From contig JANUWI010000004.1 of the NCBI GenBank assembly GCA_025504975.1, positions 2,604,001 to 2,668,000 on the forward strand: 64,000 bases of DNA, read 5' to 3'. This document shows, one piece after another, positions 11,052 to 21,253 of this stretch. A program made the translations under genes and the position numbers. The DNA comes from Plenodomus lindquistii. Lineage: Eukaryota > Ascomycota > Dothideomycetes > Pleosporales > Leptosphaeriaceae. Each line of letters opens with the position of its first letter. The stretch's first letter is position 1. The notes below the pieces were generated by a model that made no database searches, was not told the origin of the DNA, and saw only the letters and a list, made by a program, of their open reading frames with translations.

Positions 11052-11775
11052 GCAGACGCCCTTCAACAGGTCTTGGCACGCCCCGTGAGGGGCTGAAGGA
11101 CTTTGACGTAACCACGATGAGTAGCGTCTCCACGGTAAAATACAAGCTGGCTCAAAGCTGAATGAATGCTGACAGAATTTAGTCGCAGAACCGGTCCATG
11201 ATCTTGGTTGTTAATTGTGGTGTTCGGGCCGATTGTGTGTGTTGTGCAATCTCGTAAAGGAGGTCATTGTGGTGTACCTAGTGTCACATGCGATGAATGA
11301 GAGGAGTGCGGAGAGGTATTGACAGTGCGATGCATTTGCTATGTATGCGATCTGGTCATGTTTCAGATGAGTGTGGTGGACAAGTGGAGCGTGGAACGTG
11401 GATCTGGTTGTGTGGATGGGCATCAAGCCTCGATGGGGCCATGGCAACGGACGGGCAGGGGTGCAGGGGTGCGGGCGGTGACATCACTACCCGTACCTGC
11501 AGCAGCCAACAGCCAAACACGCATCTCGATAATCGAATGAAACCTGCTGGGCGCAGAGTGAAACGGGCCACGCATGGATATTCTGTGATGCACACATTCC
11601 TACATAGATAGACTACTCCCTGTTCAACCTGCACCTTCTCTCTCTGTGTGCACTCCACGGTCGCTGCTTCCTCCCGTCTGTCGCTTTATATTCCTGGCGT
11701 GAAGCTGCACATGAAGTCAACGTTGTCAGCCCCTGGATATCCTGATACAGCCACAAACACTACACGACTGCAACA
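11052..11775. promoter_or_regulatory. Upstream region of the App1-like gene
   Basis: No gene is supported here. A TATA-like TTTATAT lies at 11685-11691, about 85 bases before the ATG at 11776, and CT-rich tracts lie just upstream of it. The remaining open frames are short and on competing strands. Confidence 0.4.
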
Positions 11776-13427
11776 ATGGTGTTTACACGCGCCTGCAGCA
11801 GTGCGCTACTGCTCAGCGCGACACTCGGCCTCGCCAATGCCGTGGCAGTGCCTGAGCCTACGGCAGCGCCAGCCAAGGTGCAAGTGAGGGCGCCCGTGGT
11901 GACTCCCGCCGCCATCCGCTTCGACGCGCGCAACAGCTACATTCAGAAGCGCAACATCATCAGCGACATTGCCAATGGCGTAGACAACATCCAGAAGTCG
12001 TGGGCAAGCGTCTTGGGGACAGACCTGCCCAGCTACTTTACCGAAGGTAAGCACTGCACACAAGCTCTCACCAAGATGCCGTCGTATGTCCGGCTGCCAT
12101 GCTGACGTAATCCCCTCTTCCAGGCATCCCCGGATATTTTGAGAATCTGCCCACGGGCGACCAAGTCCTGTCCAGCGCGGGCATCAGCAGCGCCGACCTC
12201 GACGCAAAGCCTACCGAGGTGCTCAACATCCCACCCTACGGCAACTGGACCGATCAGGGCTGGAACGTCCGCTTCCACGGCAATGTCTACAAGATCCCAG
12301 ACATTTCGCAGTCCAAGATCGATGACCTCGCCAACGTCTTCCTCATTGACACGAGCGTCGAGCAGCTCCCCGACAACGAAAAGGCAAATGCCCGCAACCT
12401 GACGCGCTCCATCTTCATCGTCCAGCAAGGCGACCAGAACGTCTCCCTCTCCCTCGAACCCGCTGCGTCCCAGGGAGGCGACGGCGAGCCCGGCGGCGGC
12501 AACGCTGTCCCTGCAACAGGCGGCGTCCAGAACTTCACGCTTCCTTATCCCACAACCGACCAGGGCGACTTCGACGTCTTCATCCCCATCGAACTGAACG
12601 GCCTGACCCCCGGCAACGAGACCAACAACGTCCAGCGCCTCAATGTCTACACCAACGGCACCCTCACCGGCAACGCCACCGCCTTCCTCGTCCCCAGCCA
12701 GGGCATAACCTTCATCTCCGACATTGACGACATCCTGCGCGTCACCAAAATCTACAACCCCAAGGAAGGCCTCATCAACTCCTTCGCCAAGGACTTTACA
12801 CCATGGGAGAACATGCCCGATGTGTACGCGAACTGGTCGAGGACATTGCCGAACAACACGCACTTCCACTACCTGACCACGACCCCTGAACAAGCGACAC
12901 GCAACTACATGGACTTCATCTACAAGACCTACCCCGGCGGCTCCTTCGACACGCGCCCTCTCAACTTCAGCGACGTTAGCGCCACCCTCAGCATCCGCAA
13001 GTTCCTGCTCGACAAGATCTTCGCCACCTTCCCCGAGCGCAAATTCGTCCTCGTTGCCGACACCTCCAACAGCGACGTCATGAAGGCGTACCCGCAGCTC
13101 GCCCACGATCACCCCAACCAAGTCCAGTGCATCTTATTGCGCAACACGAGCGCGACAGACGGCGACATGTGGTTCCCGTACAACACCGAGGGCTTCAAGG
13201 GTCTCAACAACGGAAGGTACATGTTCTTCAGACATGCAGAGGATCTGATGGGATTGGATATTGCAAATGGACAATGTTTGAACCAGAGTATACCGCAGAA
13301 TGTGTCATTCTCGCGGCAAGCAGAGATTCTGGGCATAGACGGCAGTAGTGCTGCTGGCAAGGCCGGTGGTAGCGTGACATTTAGCCTCATCGCTGCGCTG
13401 GTGGCGGCTATGCTGCTTACGCTGTGA
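11776..13427 (+). CDS. Secreted App1-like (DUF2183) phosphatase-fold protein, probably GPI-anchored
   Basis: Exons 11776-12046 and 12124-13427 give 524 residues; the 77-nt intron has GTAAGC and TTCCAG ends. The N-terminus has a signal peptide (basic start, hydrophobic run ALLLSATLGLANAVA). The core carries FISDIDDILRVT at about residues 287-298, the Asp-rich catalytic loop of the App1/DUF2183 family. App1 in yeast is a phosphatidate phosphatase of actin patches. Later conserved pieces are NWSRTLPNNTHFHYLTTTPEQ, then RKFVLVADTSNSDVM and RNTSATDGDMWFPYNT. Many N-glycosylation sequons (NWT, NLT, NVS, NFT, NGT, NAT, NNT) and a C-terminal small-residue spacer plus hydrophobic tail (AALVAAMLLTL) point to export and a GPI anchor, unlike cytosolic App1. 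The antisense frame over this gene is a codon-bias shadow. Confidence 0.9.
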
Positions 13428-13827
13428 GGTGAGGAATGAGGTAGAATAGAGGATGAAGAAGGTTTTTCTACGAGTTACATATTTGGCTACGACGGGATTG
13501 GATAGGTACGACATGGAATTGGGTTCATGGAAGCACGGCGTTTATTGCCATTAATTATGAAGTACAGTTATATTGCTATCATCATACTCGTTCTGAAAAC
13601 GTACATTGCATTACTCGTGCGTCTCAGCGTCGCCCCGGATCTGCCTCTCTTGCCTTGATACTCTCGCCTCGTATCTCTTCTAATTGCGCCTCCATCACAA
13701 GGAGTTATACCTCACATTACAGCACATGATCTACACCCGGACACATCCTCAATGATAACATGGATAACACCGGGCACAATCTAATACTCTAAATCAAGTA
13801 TCATGAAGTAAGTATCCTCACGCCCTC
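13428..13827. other. Intergenic between convergent genes
   Basis: Holds the 3' ends of the App1-like gene (+) and of a small minus-strand gene. Nothing else is recognisable. Confidence 0.45.
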
Positions 13828-14142
13828 TTAGTCCTGGCTAGAAGCACGTGAGTACCGTCGACGATGATGTTTACCCTCACCAGTAGGTTTGGGCGTTGTA
13901 CCAGCTCTAGACGGGGATAGTGGAAGTAAATGCGAATTAGAAATTGTGGAGAAGATGGTACGGTCGTCGTCCTTGTTGTCCTCGTCGTGGTGGTGGTGGT
14001 TGTGGTGACTAGGGACGGGAACGGGATACCCGGCGATGCTGCAGGATGGGATTGGGATGGCGAGTGGTACTGGGGCTGGAACCGAAGGAGGAACGGGCTG
14101 GATCGAATGATGGTGTGCGTTGGTGTCCGATTGGCGCGTCAT
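13828..14142 (-). CDS. Small Pro/His-rich hypothetical protein
   Basis: ATG at 14142 opens 104 residues. The first half is a PVPPSVPAPVPLAIPIPS-type proline repeat. It is followed by an SHHNHHHHDEDNKDDDR histidine/acidic run and a basic tail (GEGKHHRRRYSRASSQD). Composition is low-complexity, and the function is unknown. Support for a real gene comes from a TATA-like element AGTATAAATTC on the same strand at 14284-14274, about 135 bases upstream. Two similarly sized, co-oriented small genes follow the same arrangement at 15077 and 16035. The His/Asp run could bind metals, but this is only a guess. Confidence 0.4.
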   Translation of the reverse strand: MTRQSDTNAHHHSIQPVPPSVPAPVPLAIPIPSCSIAGYPVPVPSHHNHHHHDEDNKDDDRTIFSTISNSHLLPLSPSRAGTTPKPTGEGKHHRRRYSRASSQD

Positions 14143-14714
14143 TTTCGATAGACGATGGTGCTGGAGGGTGTAAGTGTTTGAGTGTGTATTTTGTCAAGCA
14201 AGGGAATATGTCGACTCAATAGTGTAAAGTGAGTTGCAAAATGTACGAGGGAATTGAGTGTGTGCGAGAGCGAGAATTTATACTTTTACATTAGGGTTCT
14301 TGGATACTCACTGCATAAAGCTATCGAGAGCGTATGTCTTACTTTAAGCGAGGCGCGATCAGACTTGGTAGTCAGACATGTGATACTTTTAAAGACAACA
14401 GGTGGGTGGATGCTGAGACGGTGAACTCAAAATACAGAAGATTCTTGCGATTTGTTTGGTGGACACATCACGGCAGGATAGATGGTCACAGCAAAGAAAA
14501 TAGTCATGATTTAGGAAATTTTGTAATTTCTAAACAACAGAGACGCTACCAGCACGTCCCATACTCCCATCACAATAAATTACCAAATCCACAAACATAA
14601 CCACCCTCAAGAACGCCAAGAACGCAAAACCCATCCAGTCGTATCCGATCTACACACAAATGATCGAGACACCTGTCCCAGAGCACACTTACTGAACCCG
14701 TATCCAAAGCACAC
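14143..14714. other. Intergenic with TATA-like element of the Pro/His-rich gene
   Basis: Contains the TATA-like AATTTATACT at 14275-14284 (read on the minus strand). No gene seen. Composition becomes moderately AT-rich between 14.3 and 14.6 kb. Confidence 0.4.
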
Positions 14715-15077
14715 TTAATCCTCATCCTCATCCTCGGTATCTGAATCCCCAAACTCGTGAGGAGCAGAAAACATAACGTCGTCGCTCAAATAATCCCAAT
14801 CGCTGTCGTCATTCGCATTCGCGAAAGATGAAGCGACGTAGGGGCCGCGGCAGACGTGTTGACCGCGCCCGGCGAGCTCGGCTCGGGTAATGAGTGTAGG
14901 ACGGTCGGAGTTAAGTACGGGGACTTGACTGGAGAGGACCATGGGAGTTGGGCCTACGGGTGCGGATGTGGATGTTGATGCGGATGTAGATGTAGATGTA
15001 GAATCTGTAGATGTAGATGTAGATGTAGATGGTAGAGTGGCGAGAGTAGATTGGTTGGTTCTTGAAGATGTAGACAT
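14715..15077 (-). CDS. Small Ser/Thr-repeat protein with acidic tail
   Basis: The ATG at 15077 gives 120 residues; an upstream frame start at 15194 would add 39 residues that look like leader sequence. The N-terminus is a run of Ser-Thr dipeptides coded by an expanding GATGTA-type hexamer microsatellite (about 14960-15035). The middle (LNSDRPTLITRAELAGRGQH) is the only non-repetitive part. The tail ends DSDTEDEDED. Function unknown. A clean TATA box CTCTATATAAA on the same strand at 15230-15220 lies about 145 bases upstream, which supports expression. Repeat length is likely to vary between strains. Confidence 0.45.
   Translation of the reverse strand: MSTSSRTNQSTLATLPSTSTSTSTDSTSTSTSASTSTSAPVGPTPMVLSSQVPVLNSDRPTLITRAELAGRGQHVCRGPYVASSFANANDDSDWDYLSDDVMFSAPHEFGDSDTEDEDED
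14960..15035. repeat. GATGTA hexamer microsatellite within a coding region
   Basis: Degenerate tandem GATGTA/GATGTT units on the + strand, interrupted by CGGAT variants and one GAATCT unit. They translate on the minus strand to Ser-Thr repeats of the small protein at 14715-15077. Confidence 0.8.
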
Positions 15078-15786
15078 AGCTGTGGTTTGTAGAATGATGT
15101 CTAGATTGTATTGGTGATTTCCTTGTTTCGTTCTGAGGATTGTAGCAATGTAGTAGGTAGGTTTGTGTGTATTGTTCGTAGCGCTGTGGTGCACAACAGG
15201 AGAATTTACATCAATTTGGTTTATATAGAGATTATTTTATCACTGTGAGATCTTCAATGTGCGAGATTGTGCGAGCTGAAGTTCACTGTGTAAACACATT
15301 GCGGGTTGTTGATAGGCTGAATGAGCGTTGGCCGGCATGCTATCAAGTATGTGAGTGATGCGTAAATCTAGAATGTGGGATTTTAACAAAAGGACTCGTT
15401 GGGATTCTAGAGGCGCAATTACTCACCACTAATAAATGTAGTGTTCATGTTGCGTTTAAGCATGCATATGTAATGCATACGTTAACAGAGACCCAGAGTC
15501 TCTAGACTTGTATGTAATTCCCCACGACTGGACAGTTCGCATTGTTAATCCTAGTTGCTCCTTCGCTTCACAATTCCAACAAACACCATCACAATCACAT
15601 TCACAGAGAATGAAAATTCAGGTATTTGAAAACACAAAAGGTCAATTTAGTATGTAAGATTACTTAAATGCCAGCGAAACAATCCCGGCTTATACAAACC
15701 GTGTCGCACTCTTACCTGTAAATCTAAACCCAATTTATGAACGCCCAGAGTCAGAACCCAAGACACGCTACGGAGGAAGCGAAAAT
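15078..15786. promoter_or_regulatory. Upstream region of the Ser/Thr-repeat gene, with TATA box
   Basis: A TATA box CTCTATATAAA is present on the minus strand at 15230-15220. The rest, up to the stop of the next minus-strand gene at 15787, shows no gene. Confidence 0.45.
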
Positions 15787-16035
15787 TTATTTCTTCCTGA
15801 ACACCAACTTAGCCCTAGGCTTGCGAGCAGCCTTCACCTCTTCTTCGGTGGACTTGGGAGGCAAGGGCGTGAAGAAGACAAAGCGTGGATCCGTGCCTTT
15901 AGCAGGCTTAGCAACGGACGCCCACGAAGAACCGCTGGAGAGCGTAGTGGCAGTAGCGCTAGCGCTGGCGTTGCTCGCGGAGGTGGTGAGGTTGTTGGAA
16001 GGCGTGATTGCTGGTAACGAGGATGGTTTGTGCAT
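15787..16035 (-). CDS. Small Ser/Ala-rich protein with basic C-terminus
   Basis: An 82-residue frame starts at the ATG at 16035. An N-terminal Ser/Thr/Ala/Asn-rich stretch is followed by a more ordered part, WASVAKPAKGTDPRFVFFTP, then LPPKSTEEEVKAARKPRAKL and VFRKK. The Lys/Arg-rich end is protein-like and may bind nucleic acid, but I do not recognise the family. The TATA box CTCTATATAAAC on the same strand at 16124-16113 is about 80 bases upstream and nearly identical to that of the neighbour at 15077. No signal peptide and no membrane segment. Confidence 0.5.
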   Translation of the reverse strand: MHKPSSLPAITPSNNLTTSASNASASATATTLSSGSSWASVAKPAKGTDPRFVFFTPLPPKSTEEEVKAARKPRAKLVFRKK

Positions 16036-17134
16036 GTTGTGGTTGTTGAACTGGTGTAAAAGTCGTGGATGTGTAAGGTTGTGTTTATGTAATTAGAAAG
16101 AGTAGAGAAGAAGTTTATATAGAGTAAAAGTAAAGCATTGTAGATTTACCTATGTATGCTGTGCAACATCTCGCATGCGATAACGCTATGTACGCGTTAC
16201 ATGTCATCATCTATGGGATTGCACAACGTAAAACGTCCCATGTAAAAGCCATCATAGTACGACCATAATTTTAGACAGCATGGGCATAGCTAGGGAGCTT
16301 CACTATTACACGATGGCGATTGATGGTGTTACATGCTCTATGCACTTGCGCAAGGACTCATTTACGACGTGAGACGATGAGCTATGCCACGGATCATTTC
16401 TTCATGATGCTTCGAGAAGGCATCTTGCATGAATAAGGCATACGTAGCTTACGGGGCGCCTAGCTTTAGCATATAAGGGTTGAGACGCAAGTAACTCAGC
16501 ATGTACACATCCTACTTATAATCTTGTTCAATCTTGCGACTCATCCCAAGCCTTACCAACTAGAGCTGCCCACAGATTTTCGATATTGTAGCTTGCAGTA
16601 AGAGGGGATGATTGTAACTACATCAGATTAGGAAGGTAAACTTGAGCAAGACACTTATATCAGTCAAAGTTATTCCTTATGCATACATTAATTCCTCACA
16701 GGCTTCTAAGCAACAAACCATCAAGTCACATATAGATGATATAACGTTTAATTAAACACAATCCATTTTTATATCCACTTTTAGACGAGGCTTCCGCCAG
16801 CCTCATCGCGCCTGGTCTATGAAACTCACGCGCGCGTCTATATAGCGCTAGGTCCTTTTGCACTCTGCTTGCGCGTCCCTATGGTCATTCTTTGGCAGCT
16901 CTTGTGTGACAATGACGAAAGTAATACCGGTTGATGTGATGAAGTGTGCTGGGCCTTCTCGAATAATCGGTACAATTTGGCGTGAGGATTTGCAAATCCT
17001 TTGCTTCGCAGCCGTGAGCGAGGACTGAATGCACGGATCAAAATAACGACAGCCTGTCTTATCATGCTAGGCAACATGCTCCCGCGACTAACGGAAACCA
17101 CGACCGCTTGCTCAATACCGTAACAATATGAACT
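16036..17134. other. Intergenic, no supported gene
   Basis: Begins with the TATA box of the small basic-tail gene (16113-16124). An 87-codon minus frame at 16838-17101 has no protein-like pattern and no promoter signal. The middle is moderately AT-rich but lacks the extreme CpA loss of the transposon blocks. Confidence 0.4.
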
Positions 17135-17626
17135 TCACATCCCCCGACTTATGTTGTGACACCAGAAGCCGCACCAAGACACCATGAACAGTAGTAGCAT
17201 TTTTCGTGCATGGGAGTATAGTAGAACGCGGTCCGGTAATATCCATCCCTCACTCCAGGAAGAACCCCTGCACCGGAAAATAAGCGAGGTACTTGGACTT
17301 CGAGCGCGTATTACTCTTTCCACACACGGAAATATCTTATAGCCTTCATGGATAATGTACCATGGCTTCCTACGAACACTTGCATCTGGGTCTTCGCAAT
17401 AAATGACGATCGCGTGGTCGCCATTACGCCTGATGCACCTAACACACCAAGGTGAGCCAACCAACACCAGAACAATATGACTTCGATCGAGCAGCGTCAC
17501 AAGGCTTTGGTAACTATTGATTGGGTCAAGGACGTCCTTCTTGATCGTAAGAACCTTGCCCTCAAGTGATAAAGTCGAACTAGCCTTGTGGCTGCTGTGG
17601 CGCGAGATCTTATGCGGCCTCGCCAT
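17135..17626 (-). CDS. Orphan hypothetical protein
   Basis: A 163-codon frame starts at the ATG at 17626. The segment VLVLVGSPWCVRCIRRNGDH followed by AIVIYCEDPDASVRRKPWYI looks like a folded core with two Cys pairs. The last third (LLYSHARKMLLLFMVSWCGF) looks less natural and may be intron or 3' sequence. I recognise no family and see no signal peptide. It is co-oriented with the deaminase gene downstream in coordinate order. It may be a lineage-specific gene or a chance frame. Confidence 0.33.
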   Translation of the reverse strand: MARPHKISRHSSHKASSTLSLEGKVLTIKKDVLDPINSYQSLVTLLDRSHIVLVLVGSPWCVRCIRRNGDHAIVIYCEDPDASVRRKPWYIIHEGYKIFPCVERVIRARSPSTSLIFRCRGSSWSEGWILPDRVLLYSHARKMLLLFMVSWCGFWCHNISRGM

Positions 17627-18347
17627 CCTGGTCGGTACTTCTAGAGGGTGCTAGTGCCATATCCAGGAAGCGAAAGACGATGTTACACTCCGAACGTAAT
17701 TATTACTCGTAATATATATTTGTCAGCCGGCAAGTCCCGCGTTGGTTGTCAGCCTTGTATCAGTGCTGACTCTAATCAACAAAACATGTCATCTGTTTGC
17801 AGACCGAGTCGCAACAAGATACAGTGCTGACCAGTATCAGTTTCCGGATTTTGCGCTTCACTTGTTCTCACTGCACGGTCCTCAACTCTAGCGCTTGCCT
17901 GTCAGCACTAGCTTCGCGCAGGGGTCACGCTGTGATCAATCCTCTTCCGTACATTTAAGTACAGTTGAGAATCACTTAACTAACTAATGTAATTAGTCAT
18001 CCTTCCTAAGTCGTGCATGATGGCAATTCCTAGCGACACTAAGGTAACGCGCTGTACACTATCTTTGTGAGAGTATCCAATATATTAGAGCTACAGCAAT
18101 TTGCTGTATTAAGCTTGCCACACGCAACAGTGCGTGGATGATCAGGGCTCAGCTGTTTGGTGCAGCCATCACTTGCTAGTCTGAGGCGAATGCTACTCCA
18201 TCGACAGCAACTTACAACTCTCTGTACGTCTTAATGGATTTGATTTTGACAAAACATTGCGATAGCATTGATGCAGGTACGCAGAAGTTCAATCTGCATT
18301 CAAATACTTCGACAGACTGAGTTGGCGGATGTGTAGAATAGACTAAC
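17627..18347. other. Intergenic, no supported gene
   Basis: Spacer of 0.7 kb between the orphan frame and the stop of the deaminase gene. No repeat or RNA gene recognised. Confidence 0.4.
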
Positions 18348-20114
18348 TTAACTTCGGTAGCTACACCATTTCATCTCGATCTTCAACCCAAGCAACTCAT
18401 TCACCCTTTCCTTGAAATTCTCACAGTCTCCGCAAATCTCATTGCTGCTCAATATGACTGCTCGATTCAAACAGGCGAAGGGCTCATGCGCAACTAGTTC
18501 CATCAGGTTTTGATGCATCTCCTTTCTCTTCCACAACTTCCCAAGTTCCTTCTCTTGGGTTCTCATCGCAGCCACGTCATCATCGAACTCAAGGCTCGAT
18601 ATTTCTCTCTCGATCACATGGATTCCATCTTTCAGTTTCTTGACCTCTCGCGCATCATAAGCATCCTCCAGTAATCGGTCATCCGCTTGGAAGAGCTCGC
18701 GGCCTAATGCTTCCTTTTTCTCGTCTAACTCGTGCATCTTCTTACAAGTTGCGCCATTATATCTCATTTCTGCAAGAGAATTTTTTGCTTCCCGGCTTGA
18801 GTATTCCAAAGCTAGGTCACCCTCTCTATCTCGAGGCAGGAATAGGTGCCGATCAATGAAGTAGGCGATCAACTTCATCTCCGCATGGCAAGCGTAGAAC
18901 TGCCCAGGCCTACCCTGATCCATATGTGGCTTGGGCGCATCTCGGAGCTCGTGGCCGACTATGGATGCAACATAATAGACATGGTCGATCCAGGTTGGCC
19001 TTGCCCTGTCGTTGAGAGGTAGAGCGCCTGCACCCCAACCACTGGTCGCAGATATGCGTACGAATTGATCTCCCCTATCAAGGACGGCGGCAGTTTTGGT
19101 GATGCGCGGCACACGGTAGCTTTGAATGGGCCCATAAAATGTGATGGCCATCTCAGACTCGTTCTTCCTGAACCAATACTTATCGCGCTCGCTCTCGGAA
19201 AGTGGTCCAGTATACCTATGCTGCTTCTTGGCGTCGACCGGATCTCCGAGTAGGATCACGATGTGTCTTCTGTCTCCATCACGCTCGGGTACACGATCTG
19301 CGGCAGCATAACGAGACCGCCGATATCTCTCTTTTTCGTTATTGCGAGTGCGCTGCGCTAAATCTATCGCACAACGATCTTCATAGTCTCGAAGGCCTTT
19401 ATCGGCGTTGGCGTGGAGTAGCGCTTTTACACTTTCAATTCGTCCCCAGAGCGCCGCTTCCATGAGCGCACTTCGTCCGTGGTTGTTGATGGCGTTTGCA
19501 TCTGCACCGTGTTGCAACAGGAGTGACACCATCTCATGGCTCTTTTCCATCGCAGCCGCGATCAGAGTTGTATCTCCGGATTCAAACCTCCCGTTCAGGA
19601 AGAGCTCCTTTTCGGACGAAGTGCTGAGGTATTGATTTACTGCATTTATGTTGCCGTTTACACATTCTGAGATCGCCCTCAGGATTTTCTTTTGCTGGAA
19701 GGTATCGCCGTCGTCTGAAACAGTGATAGTTTCGAGCTCTGCGGAATCCTCGTAGAGACTCAAACTCGGCTCTGACCTTGCATTTGTGGCTGAGATGTTC
19801 ATTTTGGACTCGTCCAGATGTCTCTCATCATATTCGGAATGATGTGAATCATCTTCACCTCGAGCCATTTGCAAGCTAGCATTTACAAAGCGAACCCCTC
19901 TCTTGTCAATTTCATAGCCGACCAATTTTTGGCTCTCATCGATGGGAAGGATAAACTCGTAATGGCCACCCGGATGACAGTGCGAAAGACGTTTGCCGGG
20001 GAGTTTGACGCCATGCCGGTGTATCTCCTCGCAATATGGGCACTTGACGTAAACTTGCGATGCAGTCCAGTAAAGCACATCGATCTTCGGGCATCGTGGT
20101 ATGCTGGTAGACAT
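18348..20114 (-). CDS. Ankyrin-repeat protein with DYW-type nucleic-acid deaminase domain
   Basis: A single exon of 588 residues starts at the ATG at 20114. An N-terminal zinc-binding-like module (residues 8-55) contains CPYCEEIHRHG and SHCHPGGHY. Ankyrin repeats lie at about 178-255 (DTTLIAAAMEKSHEMVSLLL, QHGADANAINNHGRSALMEA). The C-terminal half carries the zinc-dependent deaminase signatures: HAE at 410-412 in YACHAEMKLIAYFIDRH, and C561-x2-C564 in ILSSNEICGDCENF. The latter closely matches the SKNLRVCGDCH-type motif of DYW deaminases, the family responsible for C-to-U editing in plant organelles and known in scattered fungi. A charged helical insert (about 440-540) separates the two motifs. 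All three zinc ligands and the catalytic Glu are present, so it may be active. Substrate is unknown. The transposon nest starts about 200 bp upstream of its ATG. Confidence 0.85.
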   Translation of the reverse strand: MSTSIPRCPKIDVLYWTASQVYVKCPYCEEIHRHGVKLPGKRLSHCHPGGHYEFILPIDESQKLVGYEIDKRGVRFVNASLQMARGEDDSHHSEYDERHLDESKMNISATNARSEPSLSLYEDSAELETITVSDDGDTFQQKKILRAISECVNGNINAVNQYLSTSSEKELFLNGRFESGDTTLIAAAMEKSHEMVSLLLQHGADANAINNHGRSALMEAALWGRIESVKALLHANADKGLRDYEDRCAIDLAQRTRNNEKERYRRSRYAAADRVPERDGDRRHIVILLGDPVDAKKQHRYTGPLSESERDKYWFRKNESEMAITFYGPIQSYRVPRITKTAAVLDRGDQFVRISATSGWGAGALPLNDRARPTWIDHVYYVASIVGHELRDAPKPHMDQGRPGQFYACHAEMKLIAYFIDRHLFLPRDREGDLALEYSSREAKNSLAEMRYNGATCKKMHELDEKKEALGRELFQADDRLLEDAYDAREVKKLKDGIHVIEREISSLEFDDDVAAMRTQEKELGKLWKRKEMHQNLMELVAHEPFACLNRAVILSSNEICGDCENFKERVNELLGLKIEMKWCSYRS

Positions 20115-20311
20115 GATGTGCGTGATAGGAAAGGGAAGGAGTTCGATGCGGATCCCGCGGATGTATGAGCTGTGACTGTTGAATTCGTGTAATTAGCGGG
20201 GTAATTGCCAGGGATGCCCAAAAGGGGAGGTGCTAATATGGCTTTAGTAAGCGTCTTTTCAAACGGCCGTGCGCTGAGAATAAACCGGAAACCGATTTTG
20301 GTCACTAATTA
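20115..20311. promoter_or_regulatory. Short promoter interval left between the deaminase gene and the transposon nest
   Basis: About 197 bp lie between the ATG at 20114 and the inferred edge of the Fot1-like element. Any native regulatory sequence further upstream is now displaced by 26 kb. No clear TATA box was found. Confidence 0.4.
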
Positions 20312-20398
20312 CTGTACCCTCCAGGCAGGTCATAGAAAACATACGGATGCCCTTACATTGCTTGTTTAGTAACAATCCTCCCTACGCGGCGGAAAACG

Positions 20399-21253
20399 TT
20401 ACATCAGCGCTACTGGTGCCCTCCATGACTCCGGCTCTGGCCTCGGCTCCGGCCCCAGCTGCGGATGCGGCTGCTGAACACGGCTTTTCCTCGCCTTCTT
20501 CTTGTCTTTCAACGTAGGCACCGACGGGCCTGCCTCCTGCGCATCGGCCTCCTTGACCTCGACCTCGACCTCGACATCGCCATCTGCTTCTCGTGCAGTC
20601 ACCTTGCGCTTACGACCGCGCTTTCCCTTGCCTTTATCGGCGGCAATCCTATCCTTCGCTGCGCGTTCGGCACGAGCACTTTCCAGGTCCTCCCACTCCA
20701 TTACCTTCGCCGTCTCTATGACCAGCGACCGTGTCGACCGTCGCACCTTGGCCTCGCTATTAGTCTAATAAAGTAGTCGGTTGTGGTCCTGAAGAAGGCT
20801 TTGTTTAGCAAAGGTTATCTTGGCGGCACTTGCGAGCTTTTGCACACGCCTCTGCAGACGTTGTCTGCTTGCCTTGTCAGATGCGGCTGCAGAGACATCC
20901 TGCTTGATTAGGTCAGTCAGCCACGTCAAGCCCTCTGCTGTCACAGGTGTTACGGGCATTAGCGGAACCTTGCCGGGGGAGGACGTTACTGCTACATCAG
21001 CGCCAGGATTACCATGCTCCGTGGGTGGCCTCGGCATACTACGAAGCACCCTTGCAGGGTTGAAGGGAAACAGTCTAGCAGCAGCCCATCCTGCTAGAAT
21101 GTTCTGTTTAGTTATAGCTTTATCTCTGGCTGGCATATAGAGGTATGTGAAATGTTCCTTACCGATAGTGTCTACACTACCGCGGTTCAGCCTTTCGACT
21201 TGATCGCGGTATGCTGTCTTCAAGGGTCTAAAGACCGAAATATCACATGGCTG
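20399..21253 (-). pseudogene. Fot1/pogo-like transposase, C-terminal half
   Basis: Reading from 21253 gives QPCDISVFRPLKTAYRDQVE, GKEHFTYLY and NILAGWAAARLFPFNPARVL, the end of the DDE_1 catalytic domain including its third Asp (P-C-D). A TAG (20767-20765, from CAG) interrupts the frame after NRLLY. The same frame continues with a charged tail (KGKGKRGRKRKV, EVEVEVKEAD) to the TAA at 20399. It continues the N-terminal half at 45145-46063: 919 + 855 bases minus a 4-bp duplication equals 590 codons. G+C is normal, so this layer largely escaped RIP apart from single transitions. Confidence 0.9.

Noticed and set aside
12033..13121. 362-codon minus-strand frame
   Set aside because: It is antisense to the App1-like gene; the long frame follows from the GC-rich third positions of the real gene, and its product is a Val/Gly/Glu-rich shadow.
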